A DNA stretch of 64,000 nucleotides. Origin: Pyropia haitanensis (lineage: Eukaryota > Rhodophyta > Bangiophyceae > Bangiales > Bangiaceae). Of the stretch, positions 11,275 through 22,300 are shown piece after piece. A program made the translations under genes and the position numbers. Numbering within the stretch: position 1 is the stretch's first letter; each line of letters starts with the position of its first letter. The notes under the pieces are model-generated. The model made no database searches. It was given only the letters and a program-made list of their open reading frames with translations, and was not told where the DNA came from. The stretch spans positions 2,032,064 through 2,096,063 of the forward strand of contig SDUX01000007.1 in assembly GCA_008729055.1 (NCBI GenBank), in the 5' to 3' direction.

Positions 11275-12575
11275 GGACGCCACGCGGATGCTGTTCTTGT
11301 TGTGTCACGCGGGTGCCCGCCGGCGGCGTCGCCGCCGCCGCAGCCGACGGTGGAGGCAGCGACGGCTGCCGCCGCCACTGGCCAGGCGCGCACGCCGCCC
11401 GTCGGGGTGCGCGCGCGTAGTGTGTCGGCGGCGTCTGGCCGTAGCGCTACACACCACGGACCAGCAGGGTTACTGCCTCTAGGAGCGACAGCCGCTACGC
11501 TACCCCACCGAAGCGCGCCGAGGAGAGAGGGAGGTCGTCGGGCGTTTGGGTTACCAGGCGACGATAGGGGGTCGCTGGTGGTCTGGCGACATACTGCGGC
11601 GGTGACTCCAGGTGTAGAGGAATAGGGGTGGGGCGGAGGTGGCGGAGGGAGGGGAAGGGGACGCAACAAAGGAGCAAGGTACGCGCCCCACACCCGCCCG
11701 TCACCAAGATGGCTGCAACGCGCAGCGCCACCACGCTGTCACCCCACACACCCAACACCTCCCAGTCGCCTTTTGCTCGCCACCGCCCACCCGAAACCTC
11801 CTTTCTAAACCCACGCCCTGGCACTCTCCGCGTCCTTCCAACCCCGTCTGCCCTCCCACCCTCCCCCCCACACTCCCGTCAAATCCAGCATCCCGCGCAC
11901 CTACACCGCGGCTCGGGCGGCCGGCATCTCTACCAACCCCCCGCCCCGCCGGGAGCCGCAGAGACGCAACGGACAACCACCGCTCCACCTGCGGGAGGGC
12001 GCCAACGCCCGCGCCCCCGCCCCACGCCTTGTTCCAAGCGCGAGGTCCTCGGACAAGGATCGTAGGGGCTGCTGCGGAAGAGGCCAGCCGGGGCAGCCGC
12101 CGGCCGCCCACGCGGGGGAACGTGTTTGCGCCGGTGACGCGGCGTGGCGGCCGTGCCGGCTCCCCCCTGCCGCACGCCGCGACCACCGCAGACCGCTGCT
12201 GGCGGCTGCGTCGCCAGACGGGCCACGAGGATGTGGGCGCCGCGGCGGAGATCCGTCTCGGCCGCCGCCGCGGCGCCGAGGGCGGTCGCGGCCGCCATTG
12301 GCACGCCGGCACAGCCGCCTGGGTGCGCTCCGTCCGAGACAAAGTGTCGGCCACCGCCGCGAGGTGGATGGCGACGGGGCCGCCCCCACTACGCACCCCG
12401 GCCAGCTGCCGCCGCTGCCGCCGTGAGTACCCGCCAGGCGCGCATGCGCCCGCGGGGGTGGTCCGCCGCCGCGGCCGGGCGCAGCGCTACCCCCCCCCCC
12501 CCTCCCCCCATCTGCGCGAGCGGCGACCCCGAAGCGGTGGCCGCCGGTGGGGTGCCCCGCCCACGGCATCACGGC
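11275..12575. other. Intergenic; possible minus-strand coding stretch 12304-11930
   Basis: The proximal part (11290-11900) looks like UTR and promoter sequence rich in CT. On the minus strand, 12304 to 11930 is open with a strong G/C third-position bias and a protein-like run (AETDLRRGAHILVARLATQP), beginning at an ATG. I recognise no family and cannot place its exon borders. It may be an exon of an unrecognised gene. Confidence 0.3.
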
Positions 12576-13538
12576 TCAATCTGCCGCCGTCGCCACGGCG
12601 GCGCCCGCCGCGTCGGCGGCCTCACTACCCGCAACGTCGGCCGCGGCAGCCACGTCGGCCACACCACCGCCGCCGGCGGCCGTCCCAGCGGCCGCGCCGC
12701 CACGGGTGGCGCCCGCGGGCACACCCTCCGCGGCGGCCGCCACCCCCGCCTCGGCGAGGGCCTTGAACTTGGTCAGGTACCCCCGCAGCTGCCACCGCGC
12801 CAGCCCCCGCACCAGCGGCAGCAGCGCCCCCACCGCGGCGGAGCAGGGCATCTCCACATCAAACGCACAGTGGACGGTCGTCTGGACGGGTGGTGCCTGC
12901 CCCTCCCCGGCCGTACCCGCCGGCGCCGCGCGCTCGACCAGGTTGAACACGTACACGACCTTGCCACTCCCGTCCGCGTCGCTGCCGTGGCTCCGCAGCG
13001 CCAGCCGCGAGGGGGGGGCCGCCGCCGTCACCTCCGCGGTGTGGTGCTCAACGGCGCCCGCCTCGGTGATGCTCAGGCGGAAGCGGGTGCCGGCGGCGAG
13101 GCGGCCAGCGGGGGGGGCGGCCGCCCCGCCGCGATCGCCGCTGCCATGGCCGGCCGGGGCGTCCGCCTCCCCCCGCGCTGCCGCCGCCAGGGGTGCCGAC
13201 TCAGGGTCGGCAGCGCCGGCAGCGCCGGCAGCGCCGGCAGCGTCGGCAGGGCCTGCGGCGGCGGCGGCGGCGGCCGCCCCCTCCTTGGCAACCGCGTGGT
13301 CCCCCCCCTCCCCCCCCCCCGACGGCGGCAGCACCGCCGCGGCGGTGACGGAGCCAAACCAGTCTGGAAAGCGGGAGAGGTCGGTGAGGAGCGCGTACAC
13401 GTCGGCCTGGGTCGCGGCCACCGCCACCACCACCAGCCCCGACAGGGTGTGCGGGCGGACGGGCGCGCGGGCGAGCGCGAGCGCGCCGACGACGGCGGCG
13501 GCAAAGAGGAGGGCGGGGATGAGGCCCGGCGCCACCAT
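12576..13538 (-). CDS. Membrane-anchored SRPBCC/START-like (polyketide cyclase fold) protein
   Basis: The 320-aa product starts at the ATG before VAPGLIPALLFAAAVV, which gives an immediate N-terminal membrane anchor or signal (residues 3-20). This is followed by a helix-grip-like N-terminus with DVYALLTDLSRFPDWFGSV, the pattern of the SRPBCC lipid-binding superfamily. Later segments (GTRFRLSITEAG, KVVYVFNLVER, TTVHCAFDVEMP, ARWQLRGYLTKFKALAE) fit the strands and the long C-terminal helix of that fold. An Ala/Gly-rich insert (about residues 75-130) and an Ala-rich tail add low complexity. The ligand cannot be told from sequence; lipid or isoprenoid carriers (COQ10-like) and oligoketide cyclases are the related groups. 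No intron or frameshift is needed. It is convergent with the FANCJ-type gene. Confidence 0.65.
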   Translation of the reverse strand: MVAPGLIPALLFAAAVVGALALARAPVRPHTLSGLVVVAVAATQADVYALLTDLSRFPDWFGSVTAAAVLPPSGGGEGGDHAVAKEGAAAAAAAAGPADAAGAAGAAGAADPESAPLAAAARGEADAPAGHGSGDRGGAAAPPAGRLAAGTRFRLSITEAGAVEHHTAEVTAAAPPSRLALRSHGSDADGSGKVVYVFNLVERAAPAGTAGEGQAPPVQTTVHCAFDVEMPCSAAVGALLPLVRGLARWQLRGYLTKFKALAEAGVAAAAEGVPAGATRGGAAAGTAAGGGGVADVAAAADVAGSEAADAAGAAVATAAD

Positions 13539-15385
13539 CGTCGTCGCCCGAGCGTCAACAGAGGGGGGGCGAAACCGGGACGGGGAAGGAGGATGGAGAA
13601 GAGGGGGTCGTGATGGGGCAAGAGATGGCAACGGCGTGGGTGGCCGGGACTTCAGCAGGGCGCAGCGGCGGCAGAGAGGGGCAAAGACGGCAGCAGACAG
13701 CGGCGGCACCGTGGACGCCGCGCCGAGGGGCGAGCCCGATCGAGTCGCCCGCGGGCGCGCGCGGTCGCCCACGCGCGAGGCCGCCGCATCGCCGTTGTCG
13801 CTGACAGCCTCGGACCGCCGAGACTTGGATCTGTCAACTCTATTCATTTTTTTCCCATACAAGTACCAACGGGGGAGGGACGCGCCGTCGCCGCCGCCGC
13901 GCCGCGTCGTCGTACCCGACCCGCCCCGACTCACGTCATTCATTCACGCCGGCGTGTGCCCGCGCGCGGCTGCCGCCCGCCCGCGGCCGCGCGGGTGGCG
14001 GGAAGGGCCGACGCGCCTGGCCGGCCGGCCGGTCCCCCCTCCCCCCCCCCCCCCCCCGCCCGACCCGCCGCGGCGGCCGCCGCTTGGCGCCGCCGCCGCG
14101 CCGCGGCCGTTGGCGGCGTGCCACCACCACCCGCGGGCGCACCCCCCCGCGGGGCGGGGTTCCTCCCCCCCCCCCCCCTCCCCACGCGACGCTGGTGGTG
14201 GCTGCCGCCGCCTCCCCCCCCGTGTCCCGCAACTGTGCCCCGCGCCCGGCCGGCCGGGTCGGCCGCGCCGCACCCGTGCGGCGGCCGGCGCGGCGGCACC
14301 GTAGACGGGGGGGGGCGGCCAGAGGCAGACGCCCCGCCGACGGGCCACCCACCCACCCCCACCCGCCGCACCCGTCGCGGGCGTGGCGGCGCCACCAACC
14401 GGCCGGGGGGTGGCGGTGAGGCCGAGACGGAAACCCACCGGGAGAGCGACCCCCAGCGGCGGCGCGTTGCGGCGGGGCGTGCACGGCCACCGCGGCCGAC
14501 GCGTCCCGGCGGTGGGCGCCGCCGCCGCCGCCGCGCGGGTGGCGCGTCGGTGGCCGCGGCGGCCCGCCGGGGGGCCACCCGGCCGCCACCACCGCCCACC
14601 CCCCCCCCCCCCGCCCCCCCCGGCGGCGCCAACCTCCCCACTCTCTCCGCGGCGAGTCCCGCCGCCGGCCGCTCGTGAGCAAACAGGGAGGGGGGGGGAC
14701 GCAGCGGTGCGCTGCCGCCCCGCACCGGGGGGGGGGGACGCCCGCCACGCCGCGCGGCGCGCGACGCCACCGCCGCGGCGGGCGGCGGCGGTCGTTGCCA
14801 ACCCCCGCGGGCGCAGGGGCGGCCAGGCCAGGCCGCCGCGGGGCGCGACGCGGCGGGCCGGGTGGGTGCGTCGATGGATGGATGGATCGTCAGAGGGTGT
14901 GCACAGACGCACTAAGCGGTTTTTCGGCCCGCGTGCCGTCGCTGGACGAAAGCGGCAGGCCATAGGACTCTCCAAATTTCGTCACAATTGAGTGCGCCTG
15001 TCTCGAGGAAAAGGTCGCGACCGGGCGGCGGACTCACGCAAGGTCCCGAGAGACTGTAGTGACAAAGGCAAGGTTAGGGCTCTCGAGTGGCGCTGCATTA
15101 GGCACCTGCCCAGGTGTTATATATGATGCTTTAGCCGTGCCGCGGGTCCATTTTCAAATGGTCGGCATCGGGCGTGGACGGTCCTGCAGCGCGCCACCGC
15201 AGGTGCGTTTTCCACCGGCCGGGTGGTGGGGCAGCAGCGCTACCGCAGCTGCGGTGCGTTTTCCACCAAGAAACGTGCATTGAATCATCCACTGTCCCAC
15301 TCCCTCACACAAGTGCACACGCTGTAGCACCGCCCCCCATCGCTCTGCACGCCCACCCTCGCCCACCTCCCTCGCCGGAAAAGCC
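13539..15385. other. Intergenic GC low complexity, then less GC towards the mobile island
   Basis: 13539-13940 is a plausible promoter and 5' region of the minus-strand SRPBCC gene. 13940-14880 is C-run and CCG-rich sequence open in all frames. From 14900 the composition becomes more balanced. No gene is supported. Confidence 0.5.
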
Positions 15386-15461
15386 GGCCTACAAACGGCC
15401 ACCAGCACGGCACACGGGGCTACGGCCTACAAACAGCCACCAGCACGGCACACGGGGCTAG
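15386..15461 (+). repeat. Two tandem 38-bp units
   Basis: The units 15386-15423 and 15424-15461 begin GGCCTACAAAC and differ at two positions. They lie just beyond the stop of the spliced minus-strand gene that ends at 15494, near one possible edge of the mobile island. Confidence 0.8.
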
Positions 15462-15493
15462 CCAGCGTAGTAGGCCGTGACAAGCACCGTGGT

Positions 15494-17506
15494 CTAGTCC
15501 AGCGCCTCAAGGAGCCCGCCATCCGGCGTCGCCATGGACGTCCAGCCGCCACCGCCGTCGGGCATCGCGGCCGCGCCGGCAGCACCCACCGCAGCCTCTG
15601 CAGCGGCCGCGTCGGCAGCACCTGCGGCAGGCCCTGCAGCGGCTGCGGCTGCACTGGCATCCCCTCCAGCGGCTGCGGCTACAGCGGCAGTCGCGCCGCG
15701 ACCCGCGGGAGGAATTGCGCACCCGCGAGTGGGTGACGCCGCGTCTAAGAGGCGCAGCCCGTTACAGGCGGCGGGCAGTCGCCAGTACACGCCGTCCAGG
15801 TTCGCCAGTTCGCGAATCCAGGGCTCCCGATGGCCCTCATTCATGCCGCTTGGGTCCACCAGCGGCACTGCCACGCCGTCGTTCGCACGGAGCCTCAGGT
15901 GCTCCCGCACCTTCGTGACCACAAACGCCACGTGACCGAGCAGGCACACAACGGTCTTGCCTGCGGCTCCCGGCGTCGTCTCCTCAAATAGATGACTGGA
16001 GGTGAGGGAGGCAAACATGTTCTCAATCGCCGCTAACAGCGCCTTGTGCGCAAACGCCTCGTTGATGAAGCGGTCGCCCGTGCGTAGGTACTCAGCGTCC
16101 GACCGGGAAAACGTCAGCACCGTCCGCGTGCTGCTCCCATTCACCGGGACTTGCTGGGCCATCCCCGTGCTCTCATTGACGTTCGATACAAAGGCCTTTA
16201 CGGCGGCCTTGCCCAGGTTCTCGTAGAAGTGCGATACGGACCGCTTGAGATAGCGGTAGGCCACCACTGTGGCTGGTGCCTTGCTGTTCTTCCGCTTCGA
16301 TGACGGGATGCGCTCGAGCAGCTTGGCGTTGGCCTCCTCCGGGGAGAGACCCAACCGCTCGGCAACCAGCCGCGCGAGGGTGGCGTTGTGCTCCTCCATA
16401 GGCTTGTAAACGTCCCATGCCGTGGTGGCGTGCACAAACTGGTCTTTCAGCACACGCAGCAAGTCCTTCTGTACAGGTTGCGCCGGCAGTCACATAGAGA
16501 ATCAACCAAATTGGGCGCAAGACGACCAGACAGCTCAGGTACGATGATGGTGCACAGCAACGTCAGGCATCGTGAGAGAGAATCCACTCGGACCCCGAAA
16601 ATAGGGCTTCACTGGCTGGATGCCAAGCGAGATGACCACCCACGTGCAGGCTCCACGCACCGCTAGAGTGCACGCGCGGCACACATTGCCAAAGAAAAGT
16701 GCACCCAAGCAGGCAAACCCAGAAAAACGTACGCGCAACGGAGCAACCCACGCATGTGGATCGTCCACAGGAGCACTCTCGTTGTCGTCCGCGTCGTCGT
16801 TGGCCGTCACCTTCTCCAGAACTTCGTCGAGTCGCTTCGCTATGTTTGCCATCGTCTGCCGGTCGGCCATGTGAGCCGCCGTGCTCTGCTCCAGGGCGAC
16901 TGCCAAGCGGTCAACCTTGGTCATACCAGCAGCTACCTGGCGGGCCAAGTCCGTGGACTGCGCGCGTTGCTCCGTCAGTGCTCCCCGAACAGTTGCAAAG
17001 CTGCGCTTGACCTGCCCCAAGACGTCACGCACGCCAAGCTCCGCATCATCAGCGTCCGCCCGACGCGCAGAGTCAGCGCTGACAGGTCCTGCAGCAGCGG
17101 GGGGGAGTGGAGAGTGCGATCGCGGGCGCGCAGTCAGAGCTCGCGCCGCAGGTTGGCGAGCTCGCGGGCGACGACCGGTCGGAGCAGGCGACCCAGGCGC
17201 TGTAGTAGCACGGGCGGAAGACCCAGGCGCAGTGGTACCAGCAACTGTAGAGGGAGGTACGTTTCGCGCAGCGAAAGGCGTGTCATGCCGGGCGGAGACG
17301 ACGACGGGTACAGGCGGCGTGGGAAGAACAAGGCCTTGCATAAAGTGTCCAGGTGGAGCGGGAAGGGGCGGAAGAGACGACAACGGTTGCGTGGCCCATG
17401 GCGACCCCCCGACAGCGACGCCCTGAGACCCACTGGCCCAAGCACGTCCGTTGGCAACCGGTGCCGTGCCGCCGTTGAAGAAAGCAGATGCGGATCCCGT
17501 CGCCAT
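15494..17506 (-). CDS. Two-exon gene of unknown function, coiled-coil centre, in the mobile island
   Basis: The product is about 582 aa. Exon 1 is 17506-16733 and exon 2 is 16468-15494. The intron (16732-16469, 264 bp) has donor GTACGT and acceptor CTGTACAG, phase 0. Exon 1 encodes a Pro/Ala/Arg-rich N-terminus, then a helical coiled-coil-like segment (QVKRSFATVRGALTEQRAQS through ANIAKRLDEVLEKVTAND). Exon 2 begins KDLLRVLKDQFVHATTAWDV and carries LGLSPEEANAKLLERIPSSK, a likely folded domain, and an Ala/Gly-rich tail. No catalytic motif is evident. Codon use is less GC-extreme than in host genes and resembles the neighbouring transposase, which is divergently oriented. It may be an accessory gene of the same mobile element, but this is inference. 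Without homologues it remains hypothetical. Confidence 0.65.
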
Positions 17507-18339
17507 CGTGAAGCGTTGAAAGCGGTCGACAGCAGTGTGGGGTTGCACGTGATGAGTGAAGGGGTGCAGGGAGAATGGAGGGCGGTATGCATAGACGAGT
17601 TGGGTCGGCGGTGGAAGGAGACGGGATGCGATGGGGTCAACGGTCAGCGCGGCGTCTTAAAGTGAACGGTTGCCCACAACCAGGGCAACCATCGCGCAGA
17701 GAAGGGTAACTAAGCAACACACCCACAAAGGGAAGCCAAGCAGCACACCTGTGCGCCCTCATCGGCGCACGCGGAGGCCCTGCCCACGCGCCGCGCCAAA
17801 GCCCGTCTCACTGTCGAGCGCTACCAGCAATGAGACTCTCTCCATGATCGGTCCGCACTGCAGCATTACCGTTTGTGGGTTGTAGTCATGGGCGGCTCGT
17901 TGACCGGGCCCACCAGACAGAACCTTAGGCCGGCATCGTCGCGCGCATGATGAAGTTGGCCGCAGAACGTGCACGACACCAGCGGTCGTCCCCGCGTGCA
18001 AGCGCCAAGTTGGAAGTCGGGTGGCGGAGCTGGGTTGCGTGGGTCCAAGCCGAGATCACGCTGGCGGACAAAATTGGCCGACGTGCGCATCTGACAAACA
18101 GCATTACACTGCGCGTACCGGCCGTTCATTGGTTATAATTTTCTCCCAAATATATGAAACACCACACAAACCATCTCGATTGGATAGTCCCGGCGCCGCA
18201 ACAATGACTGTCGGACAAGCCGGGCGATTCACGTTATGTAGCGCGCCCCACGTCGCTGTCCTTCGGTTTGACTAGGTCGACGCTGGGCTGGTGCCGCCGT
18301 TCGCGGTGTGGCGCATCTCTTTGTCGACGTCGGCTACGA
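17507..18339. other. Divergent intergenic region between two island genes
   Basis: Balanced composition with an AT-rich patch at about 18131-18170 (ATATATGAAACACC) that could serve as promoter for the rightward gene. No terminal inverted repeat or target-site duplication could be recognised by eye. Confidence 0.4.
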
Positions 18340-19250
18340 CGGCGTACCCGACTGCTGGACCGGAGGCGAGCTCTCTTGGCTCTTGTTGGCGTTGCCAATT
18401 GTGGTCGAGCCGGCGGGCAGCGGCGTGGGTGGAGCAATCCGGCGCCAGGCTGGAGGCAGGCGGCGGCGGGCGGGCTTTGCCGGTCGTCGGCGGGCGAGCT
18501 TTGCCGGTCGTCGGGCTGCTGGTCGTTGTGGTGCCGTTGAGTCGCGCAGTGGTGTGGCCGACACCAGCGCCAGGCTGGAGGCAGGCGGAGACGGGTTCTC
18601 TTTGCGCCGGAGTGAGGTGCTGACCGTCGTCGTCCTCGGCGTCCCCGTGGCAGTCTGGCAAACGCTGGGGCCACCCTGGTACGACTCCGTTGCGGGTGAG
18701 CTTTGCCGTCGACCGCGCCCTTCGTCGTCGTGGGGCTGGCGTGGCCGAGCGTGGCGCTGGGCTGGCTCCAGACGGCGGCGGAATACCTTTTTTGTTGTTG
18801 GCGGTCTCCCTCGTCGCGCGGCTTGCTGGCATCGCCGCCGGTTGCGCACCTGCCGCCAACCTGGAGGCAGGCCACGGCGGGCGAGCCGTACCCTGTTTGA
18901 GGCAACGAACCGTACTCGTCCGCGTGGGCCGGACGCTGATGTACCCGACGGCAGCGCCAAAATGGAGCAAGGCGCCGGCAAGCGATCTCTGCGCCGTGCT
19001 GCGCTGCTGCCAGTGGTCCTTCCCGCGGGACGTGCGGCAGTGTGGCCTACTTGGTCGCCACGCTGGAGCCTGTCGGCGGTGGGTGGGGCACGTGAGGCGG
19101 TGTGGCCTACGCGGTCGCCACGCTGGAGCCTGTCGGCGGCGGGCGAGCTGCTCGATGAATGGCGCTCCTGGTCGTAGTGGTGCCGGCGCGCCGCGTGGTG
19201 GTGCGGCGCACGCCAGCGCCGTGTTGAAGCGTCGCTCACGGTGGGTCGCC
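18340..19250 (+). repeat. Degenerate 5' repeat array upstream of the transposase
   Basis: About ten variants of a core resembling GTGGCC-GAC-CCAGCGCCA-GCTGGAG-CAGGCGGCGGCGGGCGAGC recur at about 18340, 18440, 18553, 18655, 18740, 18845, 18945, 19041, 19101 and 19195. The units at 19041 and 19101 are an almost exact 60-bp tandem pair. The array is open in the transposase frame but looks repetitive, not coding. Confidence 0.6.
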
Positions 19251-19373
19251 TGCGGCGGGCGGGCCTGTCGACGGCAGCTGCCCCGCTGTTCTTTAGGGAG
19301 TCTCTTGGGCCTGCTGCGACACGGTCTCCAACGCACATTCCTCTACTACCATCACCAGTCGACTCGTGCTACC

Positions 19374-22300
19374 ATGGACTCCGCGCCGCCCCCCTCTTCT
19401 CCCTCGTGGCGCGGTTGTATTGCCAAGCGCGTCCACAAGTGCGTCTTCTGTCCGCGCACCTTCTGTTCCGCCGTGTCGCGGCAGCGCCACATGCAAGCCA
19501 TGCACGCCAACGACAACCCCTGGCTGGCCCAGGCGCCCGCACAGGAGCACTTAACTCCCGCAGCCGCGACTGATACCGCTGCAGCAAGCTCTGTAGCCGT
19601 TCTTGCCGCCGACGACGGCGGGGCAATTGATGCCGATGCTGCCCCGCCCACTCCCGCGGGCCCAACTATCGAAGGCGACGCAACACGCTCGGCTGCCGCC
19701 TCACAGGTGGCTTTGGCTGCAGCGGCGTCCGTCGGGTATGGGCTGGCCGTGACCGCTGCGGCAAGCGAGTTTGTAAACACTACGGCGGTGGATGTGCTTA
19801 CGCGCGAGCGCAACGATGGCGTGGCCCGCGGCACCCTGGCGGGTCCCCGGCCTTTGGCGGGTGCTGTTCGGCACGTGTTTGCGACTAGCGTGGCGGCGCG
19901 CATCCGCGGCTACTACGATGCGCTGCCGGAGGCATCTTTGTCCACTCCCGCCGTGTCTCCCTTGTGCTCGCGTTCGCCGGTTCGATTCCGCACACCTGTG
20001 ATGCGGTCTGTTCTGAAGTTTGCACTTGGCACGGGCGGGTGCGGTCTGTCGCGGAAGGACCAGAGCGCACTTGGCTCCTTGCTGCTCAAGGTTGAGAATG
20101 GAGTGGGCGGAGACGATGGTGGTGAGTTCGCCGCCACTTTTGACAGTGGGGCGGCTTTTGTGGCAGGTGTGCGGACTGAGCAGAACCGCATTTTGTCGCG
20201 CCTCAACTGGTTGAAGGTGCCGATAGAGCTGGGCGGCGACACGTACACCTTTTACTACCGAGATCTGCTGGACGTCGCAGTTGACGCCGTTCAATCGGCG
20301 GCCAAGGTGGACCTGAATGGTGGGTCGTTGTCGCCTGCTGCGGATGGGTCTCCTCGGCGGTCGTCAACTCTCAACGCCGACATGTTTGTGAAGGAGGTCA
20401 ACACTGTCAGGGCTTTGCATGGCGAGCGGGCGCGCCCTCTCTTTGCTTCACTGCACGCTGACGCTGCGGTGGTGTCATGGAGTGGGGCGGCGTATGTGTA
20501 CCCAATCCGGGTACACTTTCCAAGCGTTTGTGTGGGGAGTGGCGAGGCGACGAGCCGCTGGGTCACTGTGGGATACATCCCCCACATTCCCAAGCCTGTG
20601 AACCGGACGGACAAGGCCAGGCTGGCGGTGAGCGACTGCCGGAATGACTTGCTGCAGCGCTGCCTCGCCCTCGTCATCCGACGATTCGCGAGGGCGAGCG
20701 AGACGGGGTATCCCGTGGTCATCCCAGGCATCGGCACGGTTCTACTGGTGGCGCGGATTGGAGGTGTGGTTGTCGACTTTATCGAGGAGCGCTCCTTGTA
20801 CGCGCTGATTGGCACGCGGAGCAACCTGATTTGCACGCTCTGTTGCGCGCGGCAGGCGGTGTGCTGCTCGCCTGACCAACCAGACGCACACCCACGCAAT
20901 GTCATCGAGACGCTGGAGGCCCAGCTGGGTGCTGCGGAGAGGCGGACTGTGGACCCGCGCGCATCCCTCCGCGCTCCTCTGGGGAAGGCGCACAGTGCGC
21001 TGGCTTTTGCACCGGTCCTCGGCTCTATGCACGGTCTGTCTACCGGCAACATGAACTACTTTCGGGTCATTTCTTTTGACCTGCTGCACGTCTGGAAGCT
21101 CGGCGTGCTGCGCACGTTGGCGCAGCGCCTGCCCGGATTCTTGCGAGCCGTTTGTACCGCGAAGGACGGTGCTGTGATGGGGGCAGTTCAGCAGACTCTT
21201 GACGCGCTGAACCTCCGTGGCTTTGAGCTGGGACGCAGATGCCGCGTTACGCCTACAGCACCCGGCTGCTTTGTACCGCCCAAGGACAAGCAGTCGACAA
21301 TGACGGGGCGGACGTGGCGGCACTTCTCCGTCTTCTGGCCTCACATGGTGGCGGGCCTCATTGGGCCTGCTGACCCTGAGCGACTGGTGTCTGTGCAGCC
21401 GGCCAACAGTTCCTTAGGAAGTGAAGACGCTGACGGATCTACGGCGGCGGAGACCGATTGCAGCATTGAGGTGGATGATGACGAGGACGCTCACCAGCCC
21501 ATCCCCGCGGGCATCGAGATTGGAGAGGGCACCGCGTACCATCGTCTCTTCGGCCAAATGGCGGTGCAAGACGCTGTACAAGACATGTTTTGCCAAGCGG
21601 CCCATCTCGGCGGCCTCTTTTTCGGCGACAACAAGGCGGACACGGTGCACACCACTGGGACAGAGGTTGCGGCCATGGCAGATGCCGCACTGAAGCTGGG
21701 CCGCTGTGCCCAGGTGCTGCTCGGGCCGGTCCACACCTCCAAGCTGCACCGGCTTATGCGGCACCTCCGTGCCGAGCTCGAGGGGCGCGGGAACTTGTGG
21801 GAGGGGGATACCAGCTGCAACGAGGCGCTGCACAAGGTGTGCAAGAAGATGTACCAGCGGTCCAACAAGCGCGGCCCGACGCTCGCTATGCAGATGATGC
21901 GAGGGGAGCAGGCCCTGACGGAGGTTCTACGTGGGCTCTCGGACGGGGACAGTGGCGAGGACGACGAGTCTGAAGATGAGGAGCGCGCCGAGGAGCGCAA
22001 CGCGATCTCGATGGCGCGAGCTGACGACGTGCACTCGGTGCCTGACAGCGTGCTGCGGATGAGCACGCGTGGAGTGCGTATGGCTGTCGGGGAGCTCAGC
22101 GCCCATCCAGGTTTTGAAGGTCTACCTGTGCTGCTGGAGATGGACCCAGCCGAGGCCGTGTCGGCTGCCAAGACGGCCAAGTTCTACGCGAAGTTTGAGT
22201 GGGGCGCGTCGACGCGGGTGCAGTTCTTACGCGCCACCCCGTCGTTCAACCTGAAGCCATGGTATGACCACGTGCGGTACGAGGGCGATGACGGACAAGT

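Noticed and set aside
18690..19373. N-terminal extension of the transposase
   Set aside because: The extension translates the degenerate repeat array and lacks conserved protein features; the ATG at 19374 directly precedes the zinc finger.
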